Positions 33,735 through 42,281 of a DNA stretch of 64,000 bases are shown here, in pieces. Under the pieces are notes generated by a model, which was given only the letters and a program-made list of their open reading frames with translations, ran no database searches and was not told the DNA's origin. Every line of letters begins with the position of its first letter. Position 1 is the first letter of the stretch. Position numbers and translations under genes: made by a program. The DNA is taken from assembly GCF_029960785.1 (NCBI RefSeq), contig NZ_JASBQE010000001.1:295475-359474 (forward strand), written 5' to 3'. The DNA is from Polyangium sp. 15x6 (GTDB lineage Bacteria; Myxococcota_A; Polyangia; Polyangiales; Polyangiaceae).

Positions 33735-35212
33735 TCATCGTGGGGGCAGGGTTATCGGGGATCGGGGCGGCCCACCACCTCACGACCCGATGCCCCGGCA
33801 AGAGCTTCGCGATCCTCGAGGGGCGCGAGGCCATCGGCGGGACCTGGGATCTCTTTCGTTATCCAGGCATTCGGTCCGACTCCGACATGTACACGCTCGG
33901 CTATTCGTTCAAGCCGTGGAAGGACCGGAAGGCCATCGCGGATGGCCCGTCGATCCTCGCGTACATCCGCGAGACGGCCAACGAGCTCGCGCTCGAATCG
34001 AAGATCCGGTTCGGCTGCCAGGTGAAGCGCGCCACGTGGTCGAGCGAGCGCGCGGCCTGGACGGTGGAGGTCGAGCGCGGACCGTCGAAGGAGATCGTCC
34101 GCTTCACGTGCAATTTTCTTCTCATGTGCAGCGGCTATTACGACTACGAGAAGGGCCACGCGCCTGAATTCGCGGGCATCGAGCGCTTCGAGGGCCGCGT
34201 CGTGCATCCGCAATTCTGGACGGAGGACGTCGAGTATCGCGGGAAACGCGTGGTCGTGATCGGCAGCGGCGCGACGGCCGTCACGCTCGTGCCGGAGCTC
34301 GCGAAGGAGGCCGCGCACGTGGTGATGCTCCAGCGCTCGCCGACGTACGTGGTGTCGCTCCCGTCCCAGGACGCGATCGCGCGCTGGCTACAGGAGCGGG
34401 TCCCTTCGCACGTCGCCTACGAGGTCACGCGCTGGAAGAACGTGCTCCTGGGCATGTTCTTCTATCAGCTCGCGCGGCGGAGGCCGGAGAGCGTGAAGAA
34501 GCGCATCGTCGACCTCGTGCGACGAAAACTCGGGCCCGACTATGACGTCGACAAACATTTCACGCCTCGATACAATCCCTGGGATCAGCGCCTTTGCGTC
34601 GTGCCGGACGGGGATCTCTTCAAGGCCGTGAAGGCGGGCAGGGCGTCGGTCGTCACCGATCACATCGAGACGTTCACCGAAAAGGGGATCCGGCTCGTGT
34701 CGGGGCAGGAGCTCGAAGCGGATCTCGTGGTCATGGCGACGGGGCTCAGGCTCCTCTTCCTCGGCGGCGTGGAGGTCGTGGTGGACGGTCGCCGCATGGA
34801 GCCGTCGAAGCTCCTCAGTTACAAGGGCGTGATGTTCAGCGACGTGCCGAACCTGGCGTGCGCGTTCGGATACACGAATGCGTCGTGGACGCTGAAGGCC
34901 GACCTCGTCGCCGAATACGTTTGCCGCCTGCTGAACCACATGGACGAGATCGGCGCGCGCCGGTGCACGCCGCGCCGCAAGGATGCCGACGTGGAGGAGC
35001 TGCCGTTGCTCGACTTCTCATCGGGTTATGTGCAGCGCTCGGTCCACGCGTTTCCGAAGCAGGGCTCCAAGAAACCGTGGAAGGTCAATCAGAATTACTT
35101 GCTGGACATCGCGGCGTTGCGATTCGGAGAGGTCGACGACGGCACGATGGAGTTTGCTGGGACGAACCCCGCCGGCGTCGAGGTAGGCGCCCGTGCGGGG
35201 GCGACTTCCTAG
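33713..35212 (+). CDS. FAD/NADPH Baeyer-Villiger-type monooxygenase
   Basis: 499 residues from ATG 33713. Two Rossmann motifs: GAGLSG at 11-16 for FAD and GSGATA at 184-189 for NADPH. Between them is the Baeyer-Villiger fingerprint FxGxxxHxxxW (F159, G161, H165, W169). Further class B features are GGTWDLFRYPG and LVVMATGL. The enzyme should insert oxygen into a ketone or oxidise a soft nucleophile, with NADPH. The start overlaps the response-regulator remnant. Its TAG shares the palindrome CTAG with the stop of the convergent sedolisin gene, so the RiPP operon and this gene meet tail to tail; a tailoring role is possible but unsupported by strand. Confidence 0.93.
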   Translation: MSEHFDVIIVGAGLSGIGAAHHLTTRCPGKSFAILEGREAIGGTWDLFRYPGIRSDSDMYTLGYSFKPWKDRKAIADGPSILAYIRETANELALESKIRFGCQVKRATWSSERAAWTVEVERGPSKEIVRFTCNFLLMCSGYYDYEKGHAPEFAGIERFEGRVVHPQFWTEDVEYRGKRVVVIGSGATAVTLVPELAKEAAHVVMLQRSPTYVVSLPSQDAIARWLQERVPSHVAYEVTRWKNVLLGMFFYQLARRRPESVKKRIVDLVRRKLGPDYDVDKHFTPRYNPWDQRLCVVPDGDLFKAVKAGRASVVTDHIETFTEKGIRLVSGQELEADLVVMATGLRLLFLGGVEVVVDGRRMEPSKLLSYKGVMFSDVPNLACAFGYTNASWTLKADLVAEYVCRLLNHMDEIGARRCTPRRKDADVEELPLLDFSSGYVQRSVHAFPKQGSKKPWKVNQNYLLDIAALRFGEVDDGTMEFAGTNPAGVEVGARAGATS

Positions 35213-36936
35213 ACGCCGTAAGCCTTGCGGAGCGCTTCGAGCAGCGCTCGCCCGCGGGGCGCGCCGAGCCCGGTGCAGGCGTTCCAACCTGCTTCCGGCG
35301 AGGCGGCATACCCGCCGTTGTTGCCGGCGACGATGGGGCGGAAGACGTTCGCCCCCTCCTCGAGTTGCAATCGATAGAGCAGTGGATTGAGAAAGCCGAG
35401 GCGTCTCCCCACGCCCTGGCAGAGGCGGGCGACGAGGGCCGCGATGAGGGGCGCGGACGCGCTCGTGCCGCCGCCGTAGCGATACGCGCCGTCCACGAAG
35501 ATGCGATATCCCTCGAGGAAATCGGCGTGGGCTGCGACGTCGGGGCAGCCGCGGCCGGCGAACGTGCTCGCGGGCTCGGTGAAGACCCAGTCGCGGAACG
35601 TGGCGAAAGTCCGGGACGGGACGCCGGCGTGCGCCTGCCATTCGGGGCGCTCGAAGTAATGGCTCACGCCGCCGCTGCTGCTGCCGAGGTTGGCGATTCT
35701 GCCGGCATTGCCGTAAGCGAGGAACATGGTGTCGGCGAGGCGATTCCACACCACCTCGTCCTTCCGGGCGCCCTGCTCGTCGAGGATCAGCGTCGTGCCG
35801 CCGCAGCAGAGGACCCAGGGGCTGGAGCCGGGGAAATAGACGAGCGAGGGGGCCGAGAACATGCCCTGCGCCATGGGGAAAATGGATCCGGAGTCGCCCG
35901 AGGGAAGGCAAATCGTGATCCCCAGGATCGCGGCGATGATGAACAGTTCGTTGATGCGCGTGGCTTCGGCCCGGGTCCACACGCCGGGTAGATCCTCGGG
36001 GAGCCCCGCGCTGAGCGTGAGCACGGAGGGCCGGTTCACCGTATCGAAGAGCGCGGTGTTGAAGAGCTGGAAATAGCTGTAGCTGGTCGTGTCGTCGTTC
36101 CCGCGCGCGTTCGAAAAATAAACCACGGGCCGGACGCCGGGCGCGCAGGAGAAGGCGATCTGCGCGTCCATGCTGACTTCGTAATTGGCCCAGGCGTCGT
36201 GCCCGGTCGCCCAGCGGTTGGTCCCCACGGTGACGATGTCCGGCGCGCGCATGCCCACGCCTTCGAAAAAGACCCGCATGTCGTCCGAGGAGAAGCCGCC
36301 GTAAAGCGCGAGCACCCCGAGGCAGACGCCTTCCCCCGTGAGCTCCTCCGGGAAATCGTAGGCTTCCGCGAAGCGGGTCGGCGGGTGAAATCGCCAGGGT
36401 TTGTCAGGAGCGTCGGCAGGGGGAGCTTCGGCGACTTCGGCGCGCCTTCGAGGCGGCGGGACGTCGTCCACGACGGGCGCGTGGCGGGGCAGGAAAACCC
36501 AGAGGATCACGCCTTCGAGGTTCGCGGGGACGGAGAGGGACGCGTCGTGGGTGATGTCCACTTCCCCCTTGTAGGCATGACGTTTCAGCTTCACGCCGAA
36601 TGCCGCCTGGAAAGTTTTGGCGGTCCCCCGGAGCGTCACCGCCCGCGCAGCGCGATGGATGTCGACCACCGAAAGATCATGCGCGCGGGCAAACGCCTCG
36701 ATCCGCGCGAGGTCCTCCGGGCTCGCGGCGTAGGTGGCCGCATAACGCTCGTGTGACCAGGGCTCGCGGGTTCGGACCACGTCCCAGGCGGTCTCCACGA
36801 GCGGTGGAGAGCCTTCCGGGATGCGCAACCAAAGCACGGCGGTCACGGTTTCGTCAGGGGAGACGTCGCCCTGGAGCACGGCGCCGAACAGGGGCGGGCG
36901 GGCGCTGCCCTCGATATCGACACGATCGCCCATCAT
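35209..36936 (-). CDS. Sedolisin (S53) peptidase, last gene of RiPP operon
   Basis: 575 residues. Prodomain about 13-150 (pro-kumamolisin type: SPEDLARIEAFARAHDLSV, AFGVKLKRH). Catalytic domain about 180-570 with the Glu/Asp pair in EVSMD (E253, D257), the oxyanion Asp in SGDSG (D348) and the nucleophile in GGTSAS (S492). The C-terminal calcium-site region has NGGYAASPEAGWNACTGLG. All S53 key residues are present. No signal peptide is visible, unusual for a family normally secreted and active at acid pH. The ATG at 36936 overlaps the SagB-like gene's stop (ATGA), so it is translationally coupled to RiPP tailoring genes; removal of the precursor's leader is the natural hypothesis. Confidence 0.92.
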   Translation of the reverse strand: MMGDRVDIEGSARPPLFGAVLQGDVSPDETVTAVLWLRIPEGSPPLVETAWDVVRTREPWSHERYAATYAASPEDLARIEAFARAHDLSVVDIHRAARAVTLRGTAKTFQAAFGVKLKRHAYKGEVDITHDASLSVPANLEGVILWVFLPRHAPVVDDVPPPRRRAEVAEAPPADAPDKPWRFHPPTRFAEAYDFPEELTGEGVCLGVLALYGGFSSDDMRVFFEGVGMRAPDIVTVGTNRWATGHDAWANYEVSMDAQIAFSCAPGVRPVVYFSNARGNDDTTSYSYFQLFNTALFDTVNRPSVLTLSAGLPEDLPGVWTRAEATRINELFIIAAILGITICLPSGDSGSIFPMAQGMFSAPSLVYFPGSSPWVLCCGGTTLILDEQGARKDEVVWNRLADTMFLAYGNAGRIANLGSSSGGVSHYFERPEWQAHAGVPSRTFATFRDWVFTEPASTFAGRGCPDVAAHADFLEGYRIFVDGAYRYGGGTSASAPLIAALVARLCQGVGRRLGFLNPLLYRLQLEEGANVFRPIVAGNNGGYAASPEAGWNACTGLGAPRGRALLEALRKAYGV

Positions 36937-38381
36937 GGCTCGTCTCCCTCGGGACGGCTGCCGAGCACGAGTTCGCCCACGGTCGTCTCTGCATAATAAT
37001 CGGTGCCGGCGGCCTTGCAAAAGAGGTCCGAATCGCCACGCCCCACGCCGCTGCACGCGAGGTCCATCGCGGTCGCGACCAGGTAAAACGTCTGGTAAAG
37101 CACGCCCGCGTTCTTGAGGGTGACCGAATAAGAAATGCCCTCGTAGCTCCAGGACACGCGCTGGAATCGGCTCGCGAGGCAGACGAGCACCTGCGGCAAT
37201 TCGGTGCGGCGCGTCGCGAGCGCGGCGCTCGTGAGCAGGGCCGTGACCTCGGACGTGCGGCCCTGGATGCGGGAGAGGGCGTGCGCGGCCGGATCGTAAT
37301 GGTAGAGGCCCGAGTCGAGGCCTCGGCAGCGATCGACGGCGAGGTAGATCTCGAGGTCGTGGCAAGCGCCGCCGGAGGGGGAGGGGCGCAAGGTGAAGTC
37401 GTAGCCGGATTGGGGCGTCGCGGGGATGTGCGCGCGGACCCCCGCCGACCGATGGAGGAGCTCGCCGAGCTCTTCGACCGAAATGGGCTCGCGCCCCTGC
37501 ACGTACACGCTGCGCCTGTCCTCGAGCACGGCCGTGAAGGGGCGGTCGCTCGCGCGGAGCGCGTCGAGGTCCGGGCGGTAAAGCGCAAAGGGAGGATCGG
37601 CCGAGGCGCGAGGCGGCCGCAGGGCGGGCGGCGGTGGGACGCGATCACGGAAGGGGTACGTCTTGCCGCAAGGCCCGAGATGGCGGCCGGGGCGGCTGCG
37701 CGCGTGGAAGAGCAGGTCGTGGAAGGACCAGCTCGCGAGCTCGAATGCCTGCTCTTCCTCGGTTTCTCCCGCATCCTCGGCCGGGATCACGAATCCGGCC
37801 GCGATCAGCATGCCGACGAGGGTGGTCATTGCCTCGGGGCTCGCCCCGCGCACGGCGAGGTCCGCGGGCGCGGTCGGGCGGGCGAGCGCGAAGCAAAGGG
37901 CGGCGGTCCGGGCGTCTTCGATGCAGAGGAGCGCATGACAGCGGGGTGATTCCAGCACGAGGCCTTCACCGACGCGACGTTGATATGCGAAGCGGGAGAG
38001 CACGTAACGGCGCTCGGGGGCGATGGCTCCGCTGCCCAGCGAAAACCACGGCGAGATCGGTTGCAGCACCGCGATCGTGGTATTCCCGTCGCGCACGGCA
38101 TAAGCGAGCAGCGCGAGCTGCTCCAGGCGGCGGAGGTGGTGGAGCAACGTCGCCACCACGAGGGGGCCGTCCTGCGCGGCGACACCTTCGGCGAGCGCCT
38201 CGATCGTGGGGTCCTCGGCGCCGAGGCGCTCGAATGCGGCGAGCAATGCCTGCGGCAGCGCTCCGAGCGGGATCGGGGGAAACGTGGGCGAGGTCAATCG
38301 AGCGGCGCCGTGCTCGTCATGGCTCCACGTCACCCCCTCGCGGAAGCGGAGGCCGAGCCGTCTGCGCCAGGTTTCCATCAT
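36933..38381 (-). CDS. SagB-type azoline dehydrogenase
   Basis: 482 residues. The C-terminal half (about 260-475) is the FMN nitroreductase-like SagB/McbC domain: RRSVYVQGREPISVEELGELLHRSAGVR, PSPSGGACHDLEIYLAV, GLYHYDPAAHAL and LKNAGVLYQTFYLVATAMDLACSGVG. The N-terminal ~240 residues form the TOMM-type extension with winged-helix-like segments. SagB-type enzymes oxidise thiazolines and oxazolines, installed by the YcaO cyclodehydratase, to thiazoles and oxazoles. A strong GGAGGTGA ribosome-binding site precedes the double ATG. It lies 30 nt after the cyclodehydratase gene, and its stop overlaps the S53 start. Confidence 0.92.
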   Translation of the reverse strand: MMETWRRRLGLRFREGVTWSHDEHGAARLTSPTFPPIPLGALPQALLAAFERLGAEDPTIEALAEGVAAQDGPLVVATLLHHLRRLEQLALLAYAVRDGNTTIAVLQPISPWFSLGSGAIAPERRYVLSRFAYQRRVGEGLVLESPRCHALLCIEDARTAALCFALARPTAPADLAVRGASPEAMTTLVGMLIAAGFVIPAEDAGETEEEQAFELASWSFHDLLFHARSRPGRHLGPCGKTYPFRDRVPPPPALRPPRASADPPFALYRPDLDALRASDRPFTAVLEDRRSVYVQGREPISVEELGELLHRSAGVRAHIPATPQSGYDFTLRPSPSGGACHDLEIYLAVDRCRGLDSGLYHYDPAAHALSRIQGRTSEVTALLTSAALATRRTELPQVLVCLASRFQRVSWSYEGISYSVTLKNAGVLYQTFYLVATAMDLACSGVGRGDSDLFCKAAGTDYYAETTVGELVLGSRPEGDEP

Positions 38382-38411
38382 GGCAACGTCACCTCCGCGG
38401 CACGGACGATA

Positions 38412-40652
38412 CTAGATGAACATCGGGTGGGGATTCATGGACTCCTCGGGCAAAGGCGCTTCGAGTCGGCCCATGGAGACGGGCACGTCGTAAAGCCGGC
38501 CGGGGCCGAGGCGGGCCCAGAAATGGCGGAGCCCCGGCATGATCACCTTGACCACCACGAGGCCCGTGTCGGGCCTGGTTTGATCGAGCACCAGGGTTTC
38601 GAGCCCGCGGTCGCGGGCGCGCTCCACGCAAAACGCCACGGCCTCGCGGAGGTCCTCGCCGACGGGCAGCGCGAAATCACGCGGCGTGCGGAGCGGCGCG
38701 ACGCTCGGTTGCAAATACGGTTCGGACTCCACGGTGGCCTGTCGCAACCAATCGACGATCAGCCCGCCCGGCGAGGGTTTGTCCGCGTCGCCCGTGAAGG
38801 CAAACGGGATGAGCTGGTTGTGCTCGGTGACTGCACGGAGCAAGGCCAGGCGCGCGTCGAGGTGCGCGCCGAAGCCAAACATGATGGCTGGAAATGGCCC
38901 ATCGAGCCGTCGTGAAATCGCCGCGAACGTGGGAATGCCGAGATCACTCGTCAGGTCGAGGGCCCAGAGCTCGCGCCCTCGGGCGCGCCAGTGCAGGGCG
39001 GTATCGAGCAGATAAGGCTCCTCGAAGCTCCCGAGGTCCACCCCTGGCACGCGCAGGCGGTTGTACCACCAGAGCGCGACCGCGTCGCGCTCCACGAGCT
39101 CCAGGAATCCCTGCAGCACGGCCTCGGCGCGCGTATTGCCCGCGGCGTTTCCATTCGAATCCGCCCGCGTGAACAGGCGGCTCTCGCGGAGCGGATAGAA
39201 ATAATAACAGAATCCCGTGGGCACGAAGCGTCGCCGCCGCTCGGTCAAGGACCATACCGGGCTCCATTCGATCGCCTGCGCAGGATCGAAGGGCTCGGGG
39301 ACCCACGTGCACACTTCGTCGTGCCGATTCCACCACGCGCGCTCGGCATATTGACGCGCGCTGTACCCCATCAAGACGACCGGGTCGATCGCCTCCTCGC
39401 CGAGCTCCGCCTGGACGGCGCGGATGCGCGCCTCGTCGCCCTGGAAGACGCCCGCGTATCGCTCGATCGATTCGCAAATGGCCCCGGTCTTCGCCTGGAT
39501 GTCCGTCCGGCCTTTGCCCCCGGAATAGCTGCGCAGGCTGCTGCGGAGCGACGAGAGGTCGTGCGCCATCTGGGCGAAATTGTGGTCGGTCGAATACGAA
39601 AAGACGAGCCGAGGGTCGTCCTCGGGGCGCACGGTGCGGTGCAGGCGGCTCACGATGCCCGTGACGGGGCTCAGGTGATGCGCGAGCCGCTCGTACGTGT
39701 CCTCGGGCGTCGCCTGCCGGACTCCGCCGTCGGCCGAGAACGTGCGGGGCGTGAATTCGAGGACGACGGGAGAGGCTTGTCCCCGCGCGACCATTTCACG
39801 ATCCCCGCACGCCGGGCACTGCGGGCGCCGCACGAGGGTATGCGTGCGGCTTTCGAATGTGTTCGTGTCGAGCGTGATGACGCGCCCTTCGAGGGCCGGA
39901 ATGCCGCCCAGAGCGGCCCAGCGCGCGACGGCGGTGGCCATCGTCGAGGCGAAGGCGCGGCGCGTGGAGGGGAGCGCGGCGAGGACCGGCGGATGAACGG
40001 GTTTGCCCGTGCGGCGCGAAAGATATTGCTCGACCCGGCGATGCCCCTCCAGGCGATGCGCGAGGCAGCGCCAGCATCCCGTCTTGCCCGGAATGAAAAA
40101 CGGCCCGAGCCAGCCCTCGCTGCCGGTCGGTCGAGCGAGGAGCCACGGTTTTTCACGTTCGAGCTGGGCCCGGTTCCACGCGTCGAGCTCGGGGCGCAGG
40201 TAATCGTCCACGACGACGATGGGCAAATCCCCGTCGGGGCCCGTTTCCAGGGAGAGCTCGGCGAGCGCCTCGGCGAGCGCGCTCGTTTCGACGTCGCCCA
40301 TGGGGACGAGGGCGGCGCGGGCCCGGCGCAGGCGCTCCTCTGCCTGCGCGGGCGGGGCGCCGAGCGCCTCCCAGAAGGCGGCCTCCGCGCGAGGCATCTC
40401 CGCCGCGTCGTTCGTGATGAACCCGCCTTTGCGGAGCATGGTGATGGCGTAAAAGACCTCGGCGGGCGAGGCCTCGGGCTCCAGGCGCTCGCAAATCTCC
40501 TGTTCGGTCAGCGTCCCGGTCAGGAGAGGGGCCAGCACCTGATAGGTTCGGCCGTGGAGCACGTGGCTGCCACCCTCCCAGAGGAGGTAGACGCCTTCGC
40601 CCTCGATGATCTCGACGCGATAGGAATGCTTGAAACGTGGGCGCGTGAGCAT
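38412..40652 (-). CDS. Fused TOMM cyclodehydratase (E1-like partner plus YcaO)
   Basis: 746 residues from ATG 40652; GTG at 40673 is an alternative. The N-terminal ~85 residues look like a leader-binding RRE (RPRFKHSYRVEIIEGEGVYL). The E1-like part (to ~300) has two CxxC pairs for structural zinc (CWRC at 193-196, CPAC at 279-282). The YcaO domain has the nucleotide/Mg motifs SGGKG (~377-381) and ESIER (394-398), and the protein ends MNPHPMFI; a Pro-rich C-terminus is usual for azoline-forming YcaO enzymes. It uses ATP to cyclise Cys, Ser or Thr of the precursor to azolines. It sits 27 nt after the precursor gene. Confidence 0.94.
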   Translation of the reverse strand: MLTRPRFKHSYRVEIIEGEGVYLLWEGGSHVLHGRTYQVLAPLLTGTLTEQEICERLEPEASPAEVFYAITMLRKGGFITNDAAEMPRAEAAFWEALGAPPAQAEERLRRARAALVPMGDVETSALAEALAELSLETGPDGDLPIVVVDDYLRPELDAWNRAQLEREKPWLLARPTGSEGWLGPFFIPGKTGCWRCLAHRLEGHRRVEQYLSRRTGKPVHPPVLAALPSTRRAFASTMATAVARWAALGGIPALEGRVITLDTNTFESRTHTLVRRPQCPACGDREMVARGQASPVVLEFTPRTFSADGGVRQATPEDTYERLAHHLSPVTGIVSRLHRTVRPEDDPRLVFSYSTDHNFAQMAHDLSSLRSSLRSYSGGKGRTDIQAKTGAICESIERYAGVFQGDEARIRAVQAELGEEAIDPVVLMGYSARQYAERAWWNRHDEVCTWVPEPFDPAQAIEWSPVWSLTERRRRFVPTGFCYYFYPLRESRLFTRADSNGNAAGNTRAEAVLQGFLELVERDAVALWWYNRLRVPGVDLGSFEEPYLLDTALHWRARGRELWALDLTSDLGIPTFAAISRRLDGPFPAIMFGFGAHLDARLALLRAVTEHNQLIPFAFTGDADKPSPGGLIVDWLRQATVESEPYLQPSVAPLRTPRDFALPVGEDLREAVAFCVERARDRGLETLVLDQTRPDTGLVVVKVIMPGLRHFWARLGPGRLYDVPVSMGRLEAPLPEESMNPHPMFI

Positions 40653-40679
40653 GTTCGGTCGGGCGGCGCCCACCTTGGT

Positions 40680-41000
40680 TCAGTTGCCCCTCTCGCTCGT
40701 ATGCACGTCCCCCGCGGTCGCGCACCCGGTCCCCGTCGCGCTGCCGGTCGCCGTCCCGGGCGCCGGGCCGGGCCCCATTCCCAGCGTGAGCGCCTCAATG
40801 CCGAGATCCGCCGGGGGCAGTGGCAAGTCCATCGGCAGCGCGACGTCGTGCTCGATCTCCAGGCCAAACTGCTGTTTTGCGAAGATCTTGATCGCGCTCG
40901 ACGGATCCTGCTCGAGCTGTTTACGGAACGATGCCTCCGTCCAGGCATGCGCCACGAGGAACCCCCACTGCACCTTGTCGAGCGTATGCGGCTTATCCAT
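40680..41000 (-). CDS. RiPP precursor with nitrile-hydratase-like leader (NHLP/TOMM type)
   Basis: 106 residues from ATG 41000, which has GAGG six to seven bases upstream; an upstream extension lacks the leader pattern. Residues 1-75 resemble the nitrile hydratase alpha-subunit leader (ASFRKQLEQDPSSAIKIFAK, FGLEIEHDVALP). A Gly/Pro hinge (GMGPGPAPG, 74-82) precedes the core. From 83 to 95 every second residue is a heterocyclisable Thr, Ser or Cys: T83, T85, S87, T89, T91, C93, T95, separated only by Ala or Gly. T101-S102 and a charged tail (ERGN) follow. It is the first gene of the azole-peptide operon. Its small size and position between regulator and cyclodehydratase support the call. Confidence 0.88.
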   Translation of the reverse strand: MDKPHTLDKVQWGFLVAHAWTEASFRKQLEQDPSSAIKIFAKQQFGLEIEHDVALPMDLPLPPADLGIEALTLGMGPGPAPGTATGSATGTGCATAGDVHTSERGN

Positions 41001-41113
41001 GATGCACCTCGAAACCCCATACATCAGCACATTTTGACTTCGCTCGCCAGCAAAGATCTCAGGAGCGCGCTCGCGTCGAGGTTCGTCCGAACTTCCGTAA
41101 AGGAACATTTCGT

Positions 41114-42004
41114 TCATCCCATGCGGGCACGACGCATCGCCCGGGCGATACCCGTTTGCAGGGTGCTGTGCGTCCCGATCCCAGAGAGGTCGATCCCCAT
41201 CGAGACGAGCGTCTGCGCCACCTCGGGGCGGATGCCCGTGAGCATCGGCTCGGCCCCGAGCATCGCGACCGAACGCGCAGCGCGCACGAGCGCGTCGGCG
41301 ACCTCGGCGTCGACCTGCGGGACGCCCGTGATATCGAGGATCGCCACGCTCGCCCCGCTCCGCGCCATGCCTTCCAGGAGAACGGTGATCGCCCGCTGCG
41401 CGCGCGCCGGATCGATGTCCCCGACGAGCGGCATGACCATCACCGCGTCACTTACGGGGATGAGCGGCGTGGAGAGCTCGAGGAGCGTCGCCTCTTTCGC
41501 GCGGAGCGCCTCCTGTTGAAGGAGGGCCTCGGCACGCTCCTGGTCCGCGCGTACGGCGGCCGTGACGTCCATGATGATCCCGCGGAGCCCCACGGTGCGC
41601 CCGTCGCCCTCGCGCACGCACACCGTCTGGGCTTCGATCCAGAGGACCGAGCCGTCGCGGCGAACCCAGCGGAATCGAAGGACCGAGCGGCCGTTTCGTT
41701 CGAGGTGCTGGTTGCCGGCGAGCACGTAGTCCTTGTCCTCCGGGTGCGCCAGATCCGACCAGAGGCCCGGCTGCGCGAGCCACTCTTCCTGTGTGTAGCC
41801 GGTGATGTCTCGGATCTGCCGGCTCACGTAACCAACACGCCCGCGGCTCGGATCCTCGACGAACCAGCTTTCCCAGACCGCCCCGGGCACGCAGTCGATG
41901 AGGTCCCGGAGCATGCTGCCGCGCATCTCGGCCTCCTGCAGGCGCGCCCGCAGCGCCGCCACCTCCGAACGAAGCGCCTCGGCGCTCAGTGCTTGCTCTT
42001 CCAT
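41114..42004 (-). CDS. PAS-STAS domain protein (RsbR-like), paralogue
   Basis: 296 residues from ATG 42004 (GGGAG eight to nine bases upstream). Coiled coil (5-30, EALRSEVAALRARLQEAE), PAS domain with PAC motif (about 35-150; GYVSRQIRDITGYTQEEWLAQ, FRWVRRDGSVLWIEAQ), linker, then STAS domain (about 180-290) with ASVAILDITGVPQVDAEVA, keeping the phosphorylatable Thr. It is close in plan and sequence to the protein at 18388-19317. It lies upstream of the RiPP operon on the same strand with a 113-nt gap, so read-through or joint regulation is possible. Confidence 0.9.
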   Translation of the reverse strand: MEEQALSAEALRSEVAALRARLQEAEMRGSMLRDLIDCVPGAVWESWFVEDPSRGRVGYVSRQIRDITGYTQEEWLAQPGLWSDLAHPEDKDYVLAGNQHLERNGRSVLRFRWVRRDGSVLWIEAQTVCVREGDGRTVGLRGIIMDVTAAVRADQERAEALLQQEALRAKEATLLELSTPLIPVSDAVMVMPLVGDIDPARAQRAITVLLEGMARSGASVAILDITGVPQVDAEVADALVRAARSVAMLGAEPMLTGIRPEVAQTLVSMGIDLSGIGTHSTLQTGIARAMRRARMG

Positions 42005-42070
42005 GTGTTTTTCTCCCTCGGCCCGTGTGCCGCAGAAGCGGCGCTCTCGCGCGCGCTCTCCCCCGCGGCC

Positions 42071-42100
42071 ATGATACCGCCGATCCGGGCGCCGCTTCAA
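42071..42100 (-). promoter_or_regulatory. Candidate promoter of PAS-STAS gene
   Basis: Read on the minus strand: TTGAAG (-35), an 18-bp spacer, TATCAT (-10, one mismatch to TATAAT). It ends 66 bp before the ATG at 42004 and points towards it. The match is fair for a high-GC genome, and no other candidate in the gap is better. Confidence 0.4.
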
Positions 42101-42170
42101 TCCTCCGTCAATCGGGGTGTGGAGAGGCCGCTCGTGCTGTACATATGAATGGGTGACGTCGGGTCATGCG

Positions 42171-42190
42171 CGCGCGCCGAAGGGCGCGCG
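42171..42190 (-). terminator. GC hairpin after small hypothetical gene
   Basis: CGCGCGCC and GGCGCGCG form a perfect 8-bp stem with a GAAG loop, about 90 bp after the stop of the minus-strand gene at 42282. No T-run follows. It may be a factor-dependent terminator or an mRNA-stabilising structure. Confidence 0.35.
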
Positions 42191-42281
42191 GGCAGCTCTC
42201 GCGCCTGATGAATGTCGAGCCGATGTGAGTGAGCTTGCCTCATTCGGGTGGTATTGCGTGCTACCACACGGGAGAAGTCGA

